In this document: positions 63,757 to 64,000 of the stretch, piece after piece
Numbering within the stretch: position 1 is the first letter of the stretch
Layout: every line of letters starts with the position of its first letter
Source of the DNA: Myxococcales bacterium
Lineage (GTDB): Bacteria; Myxococcota_A; Polyangia; Fen-1088
Assembly: GCA_022184915.1 (NCBI GenBank)
Contig: JAGTJU010000006.1
Span: forward strand, 1-64,000
Direction of reading: 5' to 3'
DNA: 64,000 nucleotides
Position numbers and translations under genes: made by a program
The notes under the pieces: generated by a model
What the model was told of the DNA's origin: nothing
What the model saw: the letters and a program-made list of their open reading frames with translations, nothing else
Database searches by the model: none

Positions 63757-64000
63757 CGGGAGCGATCGGCCTTGGGTCGGCTGCCGGCAGCCAGCCGCTT
63801 GCGGTGCTGGTGGTTCTGGGGGTGCTGTCAGCCCTCCCGTTCCTGCTGTTGATGCTCACGAGCTTCGTGAAGGTTGCCGTGGTTCTGGCGATTCTGCGCA
63901 GTGCCTTCGGAGCCGCCCAGGTGCCTCCGGGGCAAGTCGTGACGGGGTTGGCCTTGGTGCTCACGGTGTTCATCATGGCGCCCACGGGCGAGCGGGTCTG
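63753..64000 (+). CDS. FliP/SctR export-gate protein, partial (5' end)
   Basis: Only the first 82 codons lie in the window, starting at GTG 63753. The protein has a hydrophobic start (VLVVLGVLSALPFLLLMLTS) and FVKVAVVLAILRSAFGAAQV, then GLALVLTVFIMAP. FliP usually has TSFTRIIIVLSLLR at this place, while type III secretion SctR has TSFVKLAVVFSLLR, so this copy leans to the SctR form. It forms the inner-membrane export gate with its ring partners. The remainder lies beyond the window edge. Confidence 0.8.
   Translation, partial: MTGAIGLGSAAGSQPLAVLVVLGVLSALPFLLLMLTSFVKVAVVLAILRSAFGAAQVPPGQVVTGLALVLTVFIMAPTGERV

Overview
The window is GC-rich bacterial DNA that most resembles a myxobacterium-type (Myxococcota, former delta-proteobacterial) chromosome. 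This is judged from gene content only: two PknB-type Ser/Thr kinases with membrane anchors (one with a PEGA domain), giant TPR proteins, a PilT-family ATPase, an Asn-Gly-Leu repeat lipoprotein, and a FliO/SctR-like export pair. Species-level placement is not possible here.

Layout. Positions 1-30,900 are a mixed housekeeping and accessory region. It holds a repeat lipoprotein, methylthioadenosine phosphorylase (mtnP), a SlyD-like isomerase, a CCA-adding enzyme, a divergent electron-transfer-flavoprotein-like pair on the minus strand, two giant paralogous TPR proteins, and a Ser/Thr kinase. On the minus strand follow a kinase / coiled-coil membrane protein / DEAD-box helicase cluster, an acyltransferase, alaS and a PilT-like ATPase. 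A tandem receiver protein, hpt and a TPR lipoprotein complete this half.

Positions 31,000-63,240 form one continuous plus-strand gene-expression block. The order is tRNA-Thr, Tyr, Gly, Thr, a frameshifted tuf copy, tRNA-Trp, secE, nusG, rplKAJL, rpoBC. After a hairpin and a strong promoter come rpsL, rpsG, fusA, tufA, the S10 and spc genes, secY, rpmJ, rpsM-rpsK-rpsD-rpoA-rplQ, and a clear intrinsic terminator. Clusters that lie apart in E. coli are joined here. Several genes are absent from their conserved places: rplC between rpsJ and rplD, rplX between rplN and rplE, rpsN between rplE and rpsH, and adk/map/infA between secY and rpmJ. The junctions are tight and have normal translation signals, so relocation or loss looks more likely than a simple gap.

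Positions 63,316-64,000 begin an export-apparatus operon: a FliO-like protein overlapping the 5' part of a FliP/SctR homologue that reads more like the type III secretion form. 

The best leads for follow-up are the missing ribosomal protein genes, the eight-insertion tuf copy, the EF-G with a changed domain IV loop, the ETF-like pair without visible FAD motifs, and the shared C-terminal domain of the two giant TPR proteins. I did not find a convincing wholly new multi-gene system (defence island, CRISPR or phage).
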